A stretch of DNA of 64,000 nt from assembly GCF_004337475.1 (NCBI RefSeq), contig NZ_SJZJ01000010.1, positions 1-64,000 of the forward strand. Reading direction: 5' to 3'. Shown here in pieces: positions 1-7,360 of the stretch; the stretch's first letter is position 1; every line of letters begins with the position of its first letter. Made by a program: the position numbers and the translations under genes. This DNA comes from Nocardioides jejuensis (GTDB lineage Bacteria > Actinomycetota > Actinomycetes > Propionibacteriales > Nocardioidaceae). The notes under the pieces were generated by a model that saw nothing but the letters and a program-made list of their open reading frames with translations, did no database searches and was not told where the DNA came from.

Positions 1-398
1 CGTCGCCCGAGGCGATCAGGTGCGGCAGGAACGCCTTGGTGCCGGTGATGACGCCGTTGACGTTGATGCCCATGATCCAGTCGAACTCCTCGAGGGTCAT
101 GTCCTCGAAGTCTCCGGTCATGGTGACGCCGGCGTTGTTGACGATGACGTTGACCCGGCCGAAGTGGCGCGCGACCTCGTCGGCGTACGCCAGGAAGGCG
201 GCGCGGTCGGCGACGTCGAGCTTCGCGCTGTGTACGTCGACGGCGCCGGCGTCCTTGGCCAGCGCGACCGTCTCGGCGAGGCCGGCCTCGTTGACGTCGG
301 AGATGGCGACGAGCGCACCCTGGCCGGCCGCGTGGACGGCGAGCGCCCGCCCGATGCCGGAGCCGGCACCGGTGATGACGACGACCTTGTCCTTGAGG
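1..398. repeat. Exact 398-bp direct repeat, copy A (copy B at 881-1278)
   Basis: Bases 1-398 match 881-1278 at every position by eye. Identity stops two codons inside the start codons (GA versus TT at 399-400 / 1279-1280), and the upstream sequences then differ completely. The other boundary lies outside the window. Confidence 0.95.
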
Positions 399-406
399 GA
401 CTTCAT
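1..406 (-). CDS. Short-chain dehydrogenase/reductase, second copy (partial, N-terminal 135 residues)
   Basis: This is an NAD(P)-dependent short-chain dehydrogenase of the Rossmann fold, cut by the left edge of the window. It starts at the ATG at 406-404, with an AGGAG Shine-Dalgarno about 8 nt upstream. The visible part carries the TGAGSGIG cofactor loop (residues 12-19) and the NNAG motif (90-93). It lies 49 bp downstream of a complete paralogue (456-1286). Bases 1-398 are identical to 881-1278, so the two proteins differ in the visible part only at residue 3 (Ser here, Asn in the other copy). It is the third gene of an operon that begins with a Baeyer-Villiger monooxygenase. The substrate is unknown; a role in oxidising or reducing alcohols or ketones linked to the monooxygenase is inferred. 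Confidence 0.85.
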   Translation of the reverse strand, partial: MKSLKDKVVVITGAGSGIGRALAVHAAGQGALVAISDVNEAGLAETVALAKDAGAVDVHSAKLDVADRAAFLAYADEVARHFGRVNVIVNNAGVTMTGDFEDMTLEEFDWIMGINVNGVITGTKAFLPHLIASGD

Positions 407-455
407 GCGGATTGCTCCTGAGCGTGGGGGAGAGGTGGGAGTGATGATGCCGGGA

Positions 456-1286
456 TCAGCGCCCGCCGGGAAGGACGAACTTCTTCCCCAGTGCGAAGAC
501 GTCCTGGTAGCGCGAGCCGGCGAACTTGGTCAGGTTGTGCAGCGCGTGGGCGTCGAGGCCGACGAGCAGGCGGGCCTGGTCCTTGCGGACGGCGCCCCAG
601 ATGATCTTCGCTGCCTTCGCCGGGTCCATGCGGCCCAGCTTCTCGAACGCCGCGTTGAGGGCGTCGGCGTTCTCGTGCGCGGTGGTGCGGCCGTTGCGGA
701 CGATGCCGGTCTTGATGCCGCCGGGGTGCACGCAGGTCACGCCGACCGGGTGCTTCGCGATCAGCATCTCCTCGCGCAGCGCCTCGGTGAAGCCGCGGAC
801 GGCGTACTTCGAGGCGTTGTACGCCGACTGGCCCGGCACCGAGAAGAGGCCGAAGATCGAGCTGATGTTGACCACGTGGCCGTCGCCCGAGGCGATCAGG
901 TGCGGCAGGAACGCCTTGGTGCCGGTGATGACGCCGTTGACGTTGATGCCCATGATCCAGTCGAACTCCTCGAGGGTCATGTCCTCGAAGTCTCCGGTCA
1001 TGGTGACGCCGGCGTTGTTGACGATGACGTTGACCCGGCCGAAGTGGCGCGCGACCTCGTCGGCGTACGCCAGGAAGGCGGCGCGGTCGGCGACGTCGAG
1101 CTTCGCGCTGTGTACGTCGACGGCGCCGGCGTCCTTGGCCAGCGCGACCGTCTCGGCGAGGCCGGCCTCGTTGACGTCGGAGATGGCGACGAGCGCACCC
1201 TGGCCGGCCGCGTGGACGGCGAGCGCCCGCCCGATGCCGGAGCCGGCACCGGTGATGACGACGACCTTGTCCTTGAGGTTCTTCAT
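456..1286 (-). CDS. Short-chain dehydrogenase/reductase, first copy
   Basis: This complete 276-residue SDR has the Gly-rich TGAGSGIG loop at residues 12-19, NNAG at 90-93, the catalytic Ser region around 142-143 and the YxxxK pair Tyr156/Lys160. That layout is of the classical SDR type. The ATG at 1286 was chosen because the residues following it match the canonical SDR N-terminus; a weak AAAGG lies upstream. The gene sits 14 bp after the monooxygenase stop codon and is followed by the near-identical second copy, so one transcript is likely. Pairing with a Baeyer-Villiger enzyme suggests interconversion of an alcohol with the ketone that the monooxygenase oxidises. The substrate cannot be read from the sequence. 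Confidence 0.93.
   Translation of the reverse strand: MKNLKDKVVVITGAGSGIGRALAVHAAGQGALVAISDVNEAGLAETVALAKDAGAVDVHSAKLDVADRAAFLAYADEVARHFGRVNVIVNNAGVTMTGDFEDMTLEEFDWIMGINVNGVITGTKAFLPHLIASGDGHVVNISSIFGLFSVPGQSAYNASKYAVRGFTEALREEMLIAKHPVGVTCVHPGGIKTGIVRNGRTTAHENADALNAAFEKLGRMDPAKAAKIIWGAVRKDQARLLVGLDAHALHNLTKFAGSRYQDVFALGKKFVLPGGR
881..1278. repeat. Exact 398-bp direct repeat, copy B
   Basis: This is the second copy of the exact repeat starting at base 1. It covers the first about 133 codons of the complete SDR gene. Confidence 0.95.
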
Positions 1287-1300
1287 GTGCGTGACGCCTT

Positions 1301-2791
1301 TCAGGCGGGGGTGGCGACGTACTGGTCGACGTCGAAGCGGGACAGGTGGTTGCGGAAGCTGAAGGTCTGGCCAGGCCAGAGGGTGGTGTTGTTGCCGAAC
1401 TCGTCGACGTACCAGCTGGCGCAGCCGCCGGTGAGCCACACGGTGGGCTGCATCTTGCGCTGGACCTCGTCGTTCCAGGCGTCCTGCGCCTCGATGGTCG
1501 GCTCGACCGCGGCCAGGCCCTCGCGGCGCAGCGTGCGGGCCGCGTCGACGATGTAGCGGACCTGCGACTCGATGATGAAGATGATCGAGCTGTGGCCGAG
1601 CGCGGTGTTGGGGCCGACGATCTGGAAGAGGTTCGGGAAGCCGTGGATCGTCGTGCCCTTGTAGGCGCGCATGCCCTTCTCGCTCCAGACCTCGGCCAGC
1701 GTGCGGCCGCCCTTGCCGGTGATGTGGCCGGCGATCGGCTGGTCGGTGACGTGGAAGCCGGTGGCGATGACCAGGACGTCGATCTCGCGCTCGACACCGT
1801 CCTTGTCGACGATCGAGTTCGGGCGGATCTCGGCGATGCCGGAGGTGACCAGGTCGACGTTGTCGGACGCGATCGCCGGGTACCACTTGTTGGAGACCAG
1901 GATCCGCTTGCAGCCGGCGCGGTAGTCGGGCGTCACGGCGGCCCGGAGTTCCGGGTCCTTGATCGCCTTGGCGATGTTCTGCTTGCCCTGCAGCTCGACG
2001 AGCTTGAGCAGCGCGGGGAACTTCGCGAACGCCGGCACGCGACCCTCGAGGGTTGCGTAGACGCCGGCGCGGACCGCGCGCTGGGCGCCCGGGACGTGGC
2101 GGAAGAGCGCCTTCTCCAGGCCCGAGAACTGGCGCTCGTTGCGGGGGATGATCCAGTTCGGCGTGCGCTGGTAGACGTCGACGCGGCCGGCGACCTTTTG
2201 CAGCTCGGGGACGAGCTGGATCGCCGAGGCGCCGGTGCCGATGACCGCGATCCGCTTGCCCTCGAGCGAGACGTCGTGGTTCCAGCGGGCGGAGTGGAAG
2301 GTGTCGCCGGCGAAGGAGTCGATGCCCTTGATGTCGGGGAGCGACGGCTCGGAGAGGCCGCCGGAGCCGGAGATCAGCGTCTTCGCGGCGTACGTCTGCT
2401 GCGTGCTGCCATCGACCGACGCGGTCGTCACGATCCAGCGCTGCCGGTCCTCGTCCCAGGCGCTGTTGAGGACAGCGGTCTCGAGGACGACGCGGTCGAG
2501 GACGCCGGCGTCCGTCGCGACCTTCTTCGTGTACTCCCAGATCTCCTGCTGCGGGGAGTAGACCTTCGACCACTCGGGGTTGAGCGCGAACGAGTAGCTG
2601 TAGAGCTGGCTCGGGACGTCGCACTCGGCACCCGGGTAGGTGTTGATGTGCCAGGTGCCGCCGACGTCGCTGTCCTTCTCGACGACCACGAAGTCGGTCT
2701 CGCCGGCCTCGTCGAGCTTGATGGCAGCGCAGAGGCCGGCGAAGCCGGCGCCGACGATGAGGTGGTCGACCTCGGTGATCTGGGATGTCAT
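1301..2791 (-). CDS. Flavin-containing Baeyer-Villiger-type monooxygenase
   Basis: This 496-residue FAD/NADPH-dependent monooxygenase inserts oxygen into ketones to give esters or lactones. It has the N-terminal FAD loop GAGFAG (14-19), the Baeyer-Villiger fingerprint F-x-G-x3-H-x3-W at residues 160-170 (F160, G162, H166, W170) and a second nucleotide loop GTGASA (185-190). Size and motif order fit class I BVMOs related to cyclohexanone and phenylacetone monooxygenases. The start at ATG 2791 puts the FAD loop close to the N-terminus; a longer in-frame extension would cross the divergent tetR promoter. It is the first gene of an operon with two SDR genes and faces a divergently transcribed TetR gene, its probable regulator. 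Confidence 0.95.
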   Translation of the reverse strand: MTSQITEVDHLIVGAGFAGLCAAIKLDEAGETDFVVVEKDSDVGGTWHINTYPGAECDVPSQLYSYSFALNPEWSKVYSPQQEIWEYTKKVATDAGVLDRVVLETAVLNSAWDEDRQRWIVTTASVDGSTQQTYAAKTLISGSGGLSEPSLPDIKGIDSFAGDTFHSARWNHDVSLEGKRIAVIGTGASAIQLVPELQKVAGRVDVYQRTPNWIIPRNERQFSGLEKALFRHVPGAQRAVRAGVYATLEGRVPAFAKFPALLKLVELQGKQNIAKAIKDPELRAAVTPDYRAGCKRILVSNKWYPAIASDNVDLVTSGIAEIRPNSIVDKDGVEREIDVLVIATGFHVTDQPIAGHITGKGGRTLAEVWSEKGMRAYKGTTIHGFPNLFQIVGPNTALGHSSIIFIIESQVRYIVDAARTLRREGLAAVEPTIEAQDAWNDEVQRKMQPTVWLTGGCASWYVDEFGNNTTLWPGQTFSFRNHLSRFDVDQYVATPA

Positions 2792-2822
2792 GCGTCGAGA
2801 GTAGGGAGTCTGTTGAACGAGC

Positions 2823-2840
2823 GTCAATAGCGTTGTTGAC
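2823..2840. promoter_or_regulatory. Candidate TetR operator between BVMO and tetR
   Basis: An 18-bp imperfect palindrome with arms GTCAA and TTGAC around an 8-bp centre (14 of 18 positions symmetric) lies in the 72-bp gap between the divergent monooxygenase and TetR genes. The position is typical for autoregulating TetR proteins. Binding is inferred. Confidence 0.5.
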
Positions 2841-2863
2841 TCGGGTTCAGTAAGATGCGCCAC

Positions 2864-3469
2864 ATGGCCACCCGGACCCGGCTCACGCCCGAGCAACGCC
2901 GCGAGCAGTTGCTCGCCTTCGGCGTCGCATGGATCGCGGACAAGCCCTTCGGCGAGCTCTCGCTCGACCTGCTCGCGGAGCACACCGGCGTCTCGCGCGG
3001 CCTGCTCTATCACTACTTCGGCGGCAAGCAGGAGTACCAGTACGCCGTCCTCCAGCGCCTCTCCGACGACCTCTTCGAGGCGACCGCGCCGGTCGACCAC
3101 CCGGACATGGTCCACCGCATGCGGGTCTCGCTGGAGAACTTCGTGGCCTGGGTGCGCAACCACCGCACGGCGTACGACGAGTTCGTGGCTGTCGCTCGTG
3201 GCGGCGGCAGCCCGGAGGTCGCCGAGATCTACGCGCGTGGCCGCAACGCCCTGACCGACCGCATCTTCGAGTCGGCCACGACCGAGGAGCTCGCGGTCTA
3301 CGGCATCGCCGACTCCGCCGCCACGCGCCTCTTCGCACGCGGCTGGGCCACGATGGTGGAGGACGTGGTGACGGCGTGGCTGGACGAGCCCGGGGACCTC
3401 ACCGAGGACCAGATGATCGATGCGTTCACCCTGTCGCTCGGCGGGATCCTCGGGCTCGTCGCCTCCTGA
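2864..3469 (+). CDS. TetR/AcrR family transcriptional regulator
   Basis: This is a TetR-family DNA-binding protein of about 201 residues. The N-terminus carries the three-helix HTH (about residues 30-52, ending in the LLYHYF signature), and the C-terminal ligand domain is variable. Two ATG codons are possible (2855 and 2864). The second gives the conventional short N-terminal tail and is preferred, but no strong Shine-Dalgarno decides between them. It is divergent from the BVMO-SDR operon with a palindrome in the shared promoter, so it probably represses that operon and itself, released by a ketone or related ligand. Confidence 0.9.
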   Translation: MATRTRLTPEQRREQLLAFGVAWIADKPFGELSLDLLAEHTGVSRGLLYHYFGGKQEYQYAVLQRLSDDLFEATAPVDHPDMVHRMRVSLENFVAWVRNHRTAYDEFVAVARGGGSPEVAEIYARGRNALTDRIFESATTEELAVYGIADSAATRLFARGWATMVEDVVTAWLDEPGDLTEDQMIDAFTLSLGGILGLVAS

Positions 3470-3471
3470 GC

Positions 3472-3530
3472 CGATACCGATCAGTACGGCCCCTCGGGAG
3501 GCCGGTCAGGGGCGCTACTGATCGGTATCG
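3472..3530. terminator. Shared hairpin between convergent genes
   Basis: Perfect 15-bp arms at 3472-3486 and 3516-3530 surround a 29-nt loop that holds a further 6-bp stem (3489-3494 with 3508-3513). It lies between tetR and the convergent glycosyltransferase and runs into the last codons of the latter. There is no U-tract. A bidirectional terminator is the likeliest role. Confidence 0.6.
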
Positions 3531-4705
3531 CGGCGGGGCCGGAAGATCCACCACCGCATCGCCACGAACCGCAGGCCGGTCGCGACGAGGTTCGCCACGG
3601 TCAGCACGGTGATCTCGACGCCGTGGGGCGCGCGCGGGGCGGCGGCGTCCAGCACCACGAGCGATCCGCTGGTCAGCAGCAGGCCGATGCCGAAGACCAG
3701 CAACCCCTGCCCGTGGTGCGCGGCCAGTGACTCCTTCCCGCGTACGCCGAAGGTCAGGTGCCGGTTGGCTGCCGTGTTCGCGACAGCCGTGAGCGCGAGT
3801 GCCAGCGCGTTGGCGGCCTGGGCCGGCACCAGCTGCCGGAGCAGCAGGAAGAGCAGCGCGTAGGCGAGGGTCGAAGCGAGTCCGACCAGGGCGAAGAGGC
3901 CGAGCTGGTTGCCGAGCCGTCCGCTCCGGCCGCGGACGTCGAGCTGCCGCCGGACGTCGGTGAGCGGGAGCCGACCGGTGAGCAGGCTCCAGCCCAGGCG
4001 GCCCATGCCCCGGAGGTCGTCGACTGCGGTCTGGACGATGTCGACACGCGAGTCGGGGTCGTCGACCCAGTCGACGGGCACCTCGTGGATCCGCAGGCCG
4101 GTCCGCTCGGCCAGCACGAGCAGCTCGGTGTCGAAGAACCAGGCGTCGTCCTCGACCAGCGGCAGCAGGGCGTCGGCGACGTCCCGGCGTACCGCCTTGA
4201 AACCGCACTGGGCATCGCTGAACCGCGCCCGCAGCGCGCCGCGGAGCAGCACGTTGTAGGTGCGGGACACGAACTCGCGCTTGGCGCCGCGGGTGACCCG
4301 CGAGCTCCGGTGGAGACGCGAGCCGATCGCGAGGTCCGAGTGGCCGCTGAGCAGGGGAGCCACGAGCGGGACCAGGGCGTTGAGGTCGGTCGACAGGTCA
4401 ACGTCCATGTAGGCGACGACGTCCGCATCGGAGTCGGACCACGCCCGCTTGAGCGCACGGCCCCGCCCCTTCTCGGGGAGCGTGAGCACGGAGACACCGG
4501 AGTGCTGGCGGGCCAGCTGGCGAGCGACGAGTGGGGTCGCGTCCGTGCTGGCGTTGTCGGCGATGGTGATCCGCCAGGCCCAGGGGAAGTCCCGCAGTGC
4601 GGTGGTCAGCCGTGCGACGGCCCCGGGGAGGGCGACCTCCTCGTTGTAGACCGGGATCACCCACTCTACGACCGGCTCGGCGGCTGGCGACTCGAGGGCG
4701 CTCAT
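3515..4705 (-). CDS. Family 2 glycosyltransferase fused to a GtrA-like membrane domain
   Basis: This 396-residue protein has a GT-A fold domain (about residues 12-240) with the metal-binding DVD motif at 101-103 and a QCGFKA stretch near 171, as in dolichyl-phosphate mannose/glucose synthases. It is followed by a four-helix GtrA-like domain (about 262-390). Such proteins charge polyprenyl phosphate with a sugar at the inner face of the membrane, and the GtrA part is thought to help flip the lipid-sugar. The gene overlaps the upstream YkcB/PMT-like gene by 4 bp (ATGA). That suggests this enzyme makes the lipid-linked sugar which the large membrane transferase uses outside. Confidence 0.9.
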   Translation of the reverse strand: MSALESPAAEPVVEWVIPVYNEEVALPGAVARLTTALRDFPWAWRITIADNASTDATPLVARQLARQHSGVSVLTLPEKGRGRALKRAWSDSDADVVAYMDVDLSTDLNALVPLVAPLLSGHSDLAIGSRLHRSSRVTRGAKREFVSRTYNVLLRGALRARFSDAQCGFKAVRRDVADALLPLVEDDAWFFDTELLVLAERTGLRIHEVPVDWVDDPDSRVDIVQTAVDDLRGMGRLGWSLLTGRLPLTDVRRQLDVRGRSGRLGNQLGLFALVGLASTLAYALLFLLLRQLVPAQAANALALALTAVANTAANRHLTFGVRGKESLAAHHGQGLLVFGIGLLLTSGSLVVLDAAAPRAPHGVEITVLTVANLVATGLRFVAMRWWIFRPRRDTDQ

Positions 4706-6762
4706 GAGGTGGCCAGGGTGAGGTCGTAGAGCGTCACGCCGTCGACCGTGGTGGCCGTGAAGGTGCTGCTCACCCAGGTGGCGATCTGGCTGGAGGCGTT
4801 GGAGCCACCGCTCTGGCTGCCGCCGCCCATACCCATGCCGCCGCCGATGAACCAGTGGATCTTGCCGTCGGCCACCAGCTGCTTGAACTCGGCGAGCGTC
4901 GGGCTCGGGTCGGAGCCGTTGAAGCCGCCGATCGGCATGACCGGCTTCTCCGTCGCGAGCTGGTAGCCGCTCGCGGAGTTGGACCCGACGGCTGCAGCGA
5001 CCCAGGTGTAGTGGTCGGCGTCCTGCAGCAGCAGCTTGGTCAGCGCGGCGCTCGGGGTCGAGCCGTTGAGCAGCCCGCCTGCTCCGCCGCCCATCCGGGA
5101 GCTCTCGCCGGCGCCGGGAAACTGCATGCCCTGCGGTGCGGTGCCCTGCGTCGTACCGGTGGTGCCGGGCTGGGCCTGTTGGCCCTGCTGGCCGGCGGTC
5201 ATGCCGGGAGGGGTGCCCATCTGGCCGCGCATGCCGCCGCCGGGACCGCCTATGCCGCCGGCGCCGTTCGGACCCGCAGTCGGGATCGAGCCGGTGTGCG
5301 GGGTGGCCGCCGTCGAGAGGGAGTACGCCGCCGGGCCGGCGAGGACGGCCGCGATCGCGATCGCCGCGATGGCCGGGGCCCAACGACCGGCGAGGCGCAC
5401 GGCGCCGAGGGCGGTGGCTGCGCCGAGACCGACGACCAGCACGACCCAGCGCAGCCACGGCTGCCAGTCGGTGCGGCCGAGCAGCTCGAACGCCCACACG
5501 CTGGAGAGCGCCGTGGCGGCGGCGAGCAATGCGCTGGCGACGAGGTGGTCGCGACGGGCCCACAGCACGTGCGCACCGATGGCGACGCTGGCGGCGATCG
5601 CCGGGGCGAGGGCCACCGCGTAGTAGGCGTGGAAGATGCCGGCCATGAAGCTGAACGTCAGCCAGGTGACGACCAGCCAGCCAGCCCAGACGGTCGCCGC
5701 CGCCGACGTACGCCGGGGGAGCGGAGCGATCTTCAGGGCGCGTGCGACGCGGGGGATCGCGAGGGCAAGGGTGGCCGCTGCGAGGAGCAGCGCGGCGGGG
5801 AGAAGCCAGGAGCCCTGGGCGCCGTTCTCGCTGTCGAAGAGGCGGAACAGGCCGGTCGAGCCCCACATGGAGCTGCCCCCGCCCATGCCACCGCCGCCGA
5901 CGGAGCCGGTCTCGTTGCCGCTGAGCCGACCGAGGCCGTTGTAGCCGAACGTGAGCTCGAGGATCGAGTTGCCCTGCGAACCGCCGATGTACGGCCGCAT
6001 GCTCGCCGGGACCAGCTCCACGATCGCGATCCACCAGCCGGCGGCGGCGATCATCGCGCCGAACGCGGCGAGCAGGTGGAGGATCCGCTTCCCGACGGTG
6101 ACCGTCGCGGACGCGAAGAGCAGGTAGGTCAGCGCCAGGGTCGGCAGGACGAGGAACGCCTGCAGCATCTTGGTCAGGTACGCCAGGCCGACGAGACCGC
6201 CGCCGAGCACCAGCCAGCGGACCGCGCGCGGCGACTCGGTCGCCCGCAGCGTCGCGTGGACCGCGCCGATCAGCAGCAGCACGAGGAGCGCGTCGGGGTT
6301 GTCGAAGCGGAACATCAGGACCGCGACCGGGGTCAGTGCGAGGACGGCGCCGGCGAGCAGGCCGGTCACGTGGCTGCCGGTGGCCCGCTTCACGGTCGCA
6401 TGGAGGAGGGCCACGGCGGCGACGCCCTCGATCGCCTGGGGTACGAGCAGTGACCAGGAGCTGAGGCCGAAGACCCGGATGCTCAACGCCATCGGCCACA
6501 GCGAGAGCGGCGTCTTGTCGACGGTGATCGAGTTCGCCGCGTCGGACGAGCCGTAGAAGAACGCCTTCCACGACTCCGAGCCGGCCTGCGCGGCTGCGGC
6601 GTAGAACGAGTTGGCCCAGCCGGACTCGCCCAGGCCCCAGAGGTAGAGCAGGGCGGTGGCAGCCAGGAGGCCGAGGAGCGTCGCGCGCTCCGTCGTACGC
6701 CGGCGGGCGGGGGTGGCCGCGTGTGTCGCGGTGGTCGTCGGTGCGGAGAGGACGGCGGTCAT
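4702..6762 (-). CDS. ArnT/PMT-family membrane glycosyltransferase (YkcB-like)
   Basis: This 686-residue integral membrane protein has about a dozen hydrophobic helices in the first 470 residues. Then comes a Gly/Met/Gln/Pro-rich linker, and a C-terminal extracytoplasmic domain beginning around residue 565. The N-terminal region (GLGESGWANSFY, then VDKTPLSLWP) matches the start of family 39-type mannosyltransferases of the YkcB group, which transfer sugars from a polyprenyl-phosphate donor. It starts at ATG 6762, two codons downstream of the stop of a small membrane protein, and overlaps the GT2-GtrA gene. The acceptor is unknown. Confidence 0.88.
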   Translation of the reverse strand: MTAVLSAPTTTATHAATPARRRTTERATLLGLLAATALLYLWGLGESGWANSFYAAAAQAGSESWKAFFYGSSDAANSITVDKTPLSLWPMALSIRVFGLSSWSLLVPQAIEGVAAVALLHATVKRATGSHVTGLLAGAVLALTPVAVLMFRFDNPDALLVLLLIGAVHATLRATESPRAVRWLVLGGGLVGLAYLTKMLQAFLVLPTLALTYLLFASATVTVGKRILHLLAAFGAMIAAAGWWIAIVELVPASMRPYIGGSQGNSILELTFGYNGLGRLSGNETGSVGGGGMGGGSSMWGSTGLFRLFDSENGAQGSWLLPAALLLAAATLALAIPRVARALKIAPLPRRTSAAATVWAGWLVVTWLTFSFMAGIFHAYYAVALAPAIAASVAIGAHVLWARRDHLVASALLAAATALSSVWAFELLGRTDWQPWLRWVVLVVGLGAATALGAVRLAGRWAPAIAAIAIAAVLAGPAAYSLSTAATPHTGSIPTAGPNGAGGIGGPGGGMRGQMGTPPGMTAGQQGQQAQPGTTGTTQGTAPQGMQFPGAGESSRMGGGAGGLLNGSTPSAALTKLLLQDADHYTWVAAAVGSNSASGYQLATEKPVMPIGGFNGSDPSPTLAEFKQLVADGKIHWFIGGGMGMGGGSQSGGSNASSQIATWVSSTFTATTVDGVTLYDLTLATS

Positions 6763-6763
6763 C

Positions 6764-7120
6764 TCAGGCCTCCTTCTCGTCGGTGCGCGGAAGGGTGGCG
6801 CTCTGCTGGCCGAGGCCGGCGCCGGGCGCGATCTGGCCGGGGTTTCCGGCGGGCACCTGGCCCATCTGGCCGGGGAGTTGGCCACCCATCTGGCCGCCCA
6901 TCTGGCCCGGCATCTGTCCGGTGCCGGGGAACTGGCCGCGGCCGCCGAAGCCGCCACGGCCGGTGCTGCTGTCATCGGCGGCTGCTGCGAGGGCCACGCC
7001 GCCGGCGCTGCCGAGGATCACGGAGGCGAGAGTGGTCGCCGCAACCGCGCGCCAGCCGAAGAGTCGGTCACGCCAGCCGACGGCGAGCTTGTCGGGGAGG
7101 GGGTTCAGGGGGTCGCTCAT
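6764..7120 (-). CDS. Small membrane protein with Gly/Met/Gln/Pro-rich tail
   Basis: This 118-residue protein has one hydrophobic helix (about residues 26-48) followed by a low-complexity tail built from repeats such as GQMPGQ and GQMGG. It is the first gene of the glycosyltransferase operon, with its stop codon 1 bp before the start codon of the YkcB-like gene. The tail resembles the linker of that transferase (also Gly/Met/Gln-rich), so the two may interact. I recognise no domain and assign no function. It is a real gene by codon use, start context and operon position. Confidence 0.72.
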   Translation of the reverse strand: MSDPLNPLPDKLAVGWRDRLFGWRAVAATTLASVILGSAGGVALAAAADDSSTGRGGFGGRGQFPGTGQMPGQMGGQMGGQLPGQMGQVPAGNPGQIAPGAGLGQQSATLPRTDEKEA

Positions 7121-7211
7121 GCAACGACCGTCGCGGGTCACCTCAGGCAGGAGCCCTGACCGGACTGTGCGCCACCTGTGAGTGGTGCGCGGCCGCCGAC
7201 CCGCCGCCCGC

Positions 7212-7239
7212 GCATCCGTGGCAGGACTGCCACGGATGC
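7212..7239. repeat. Palindrome 1 of a related pair
   Basis: A perfect 28-bp palindrome with 13-bp arms (GCATCCGTGGCAG and its complement) and a 2-nt centre. Its sequence is closely related to the palindrome at 7261-7292. Confidence 0.85.
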
Positions 7240-7260
7240 ACCTCGTGCCGCGCGGACCGG

Positions 7261-7292
7261 GTGCATCGGCGGCAGCACTGCCACCGATGCAC
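7261..7292. repeat. Palindrome 2 of a related pair
   Basis: A 32-bp palindrome with 15-bp arms and one mismatch. It shares the GCATC-N-G-N-GGCAG arm with the palindrome 21 bp upstream. As RNA each would form a hairpin in the 5' region of hrpA; as DNA each could bind a dimeric regulator. Confidence 0.85.
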
Positions 7293-7360
7293 GCCCTTCC
7301 GTGGGGTGACGCCGCGGGCGGCGAAAACCCGCTGGCGGCGTACGGGAGAATGGGCGCGCT

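Larger units (their letters stand above)
7121..7360. other. Divergent intergenic region with hairpins
   Basis: This 240-bp region separates the glycosyltransferase operon from hrpA and has no convincing gene. It holds an imperfect hairpin near 7168-7190 and two long palindromes (listed separately). Promoters for both directions must lie here, but I see no clear -35/-10 pair. Confidence 0.6.

Noticed and set aside
36-1556. Long plus-strand ORF opposite the SDR and BVMO genes
   Set aside because: It is a GC-rich antisense shadow: the minus strand carries complete SDR and BVMO motifs over the same bases, and the plus-strand protein is low-complexity Arg/Ala/Ser.
1346-2830. Long plus-strand ORF rich in Asp, Leu, Arg and Val
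   Set aside because: It is the exact antisense of the monooxygenase gene and shows no domain, start context or independent conservation signal.
2836-2856. TTGACT and TAAGAT as a tetR promoter
   Set aside because: The spacing is only 9 bp, too short for a standard -35/-10 pair. The sequence is better explained by the palindrome at 2823-2840.
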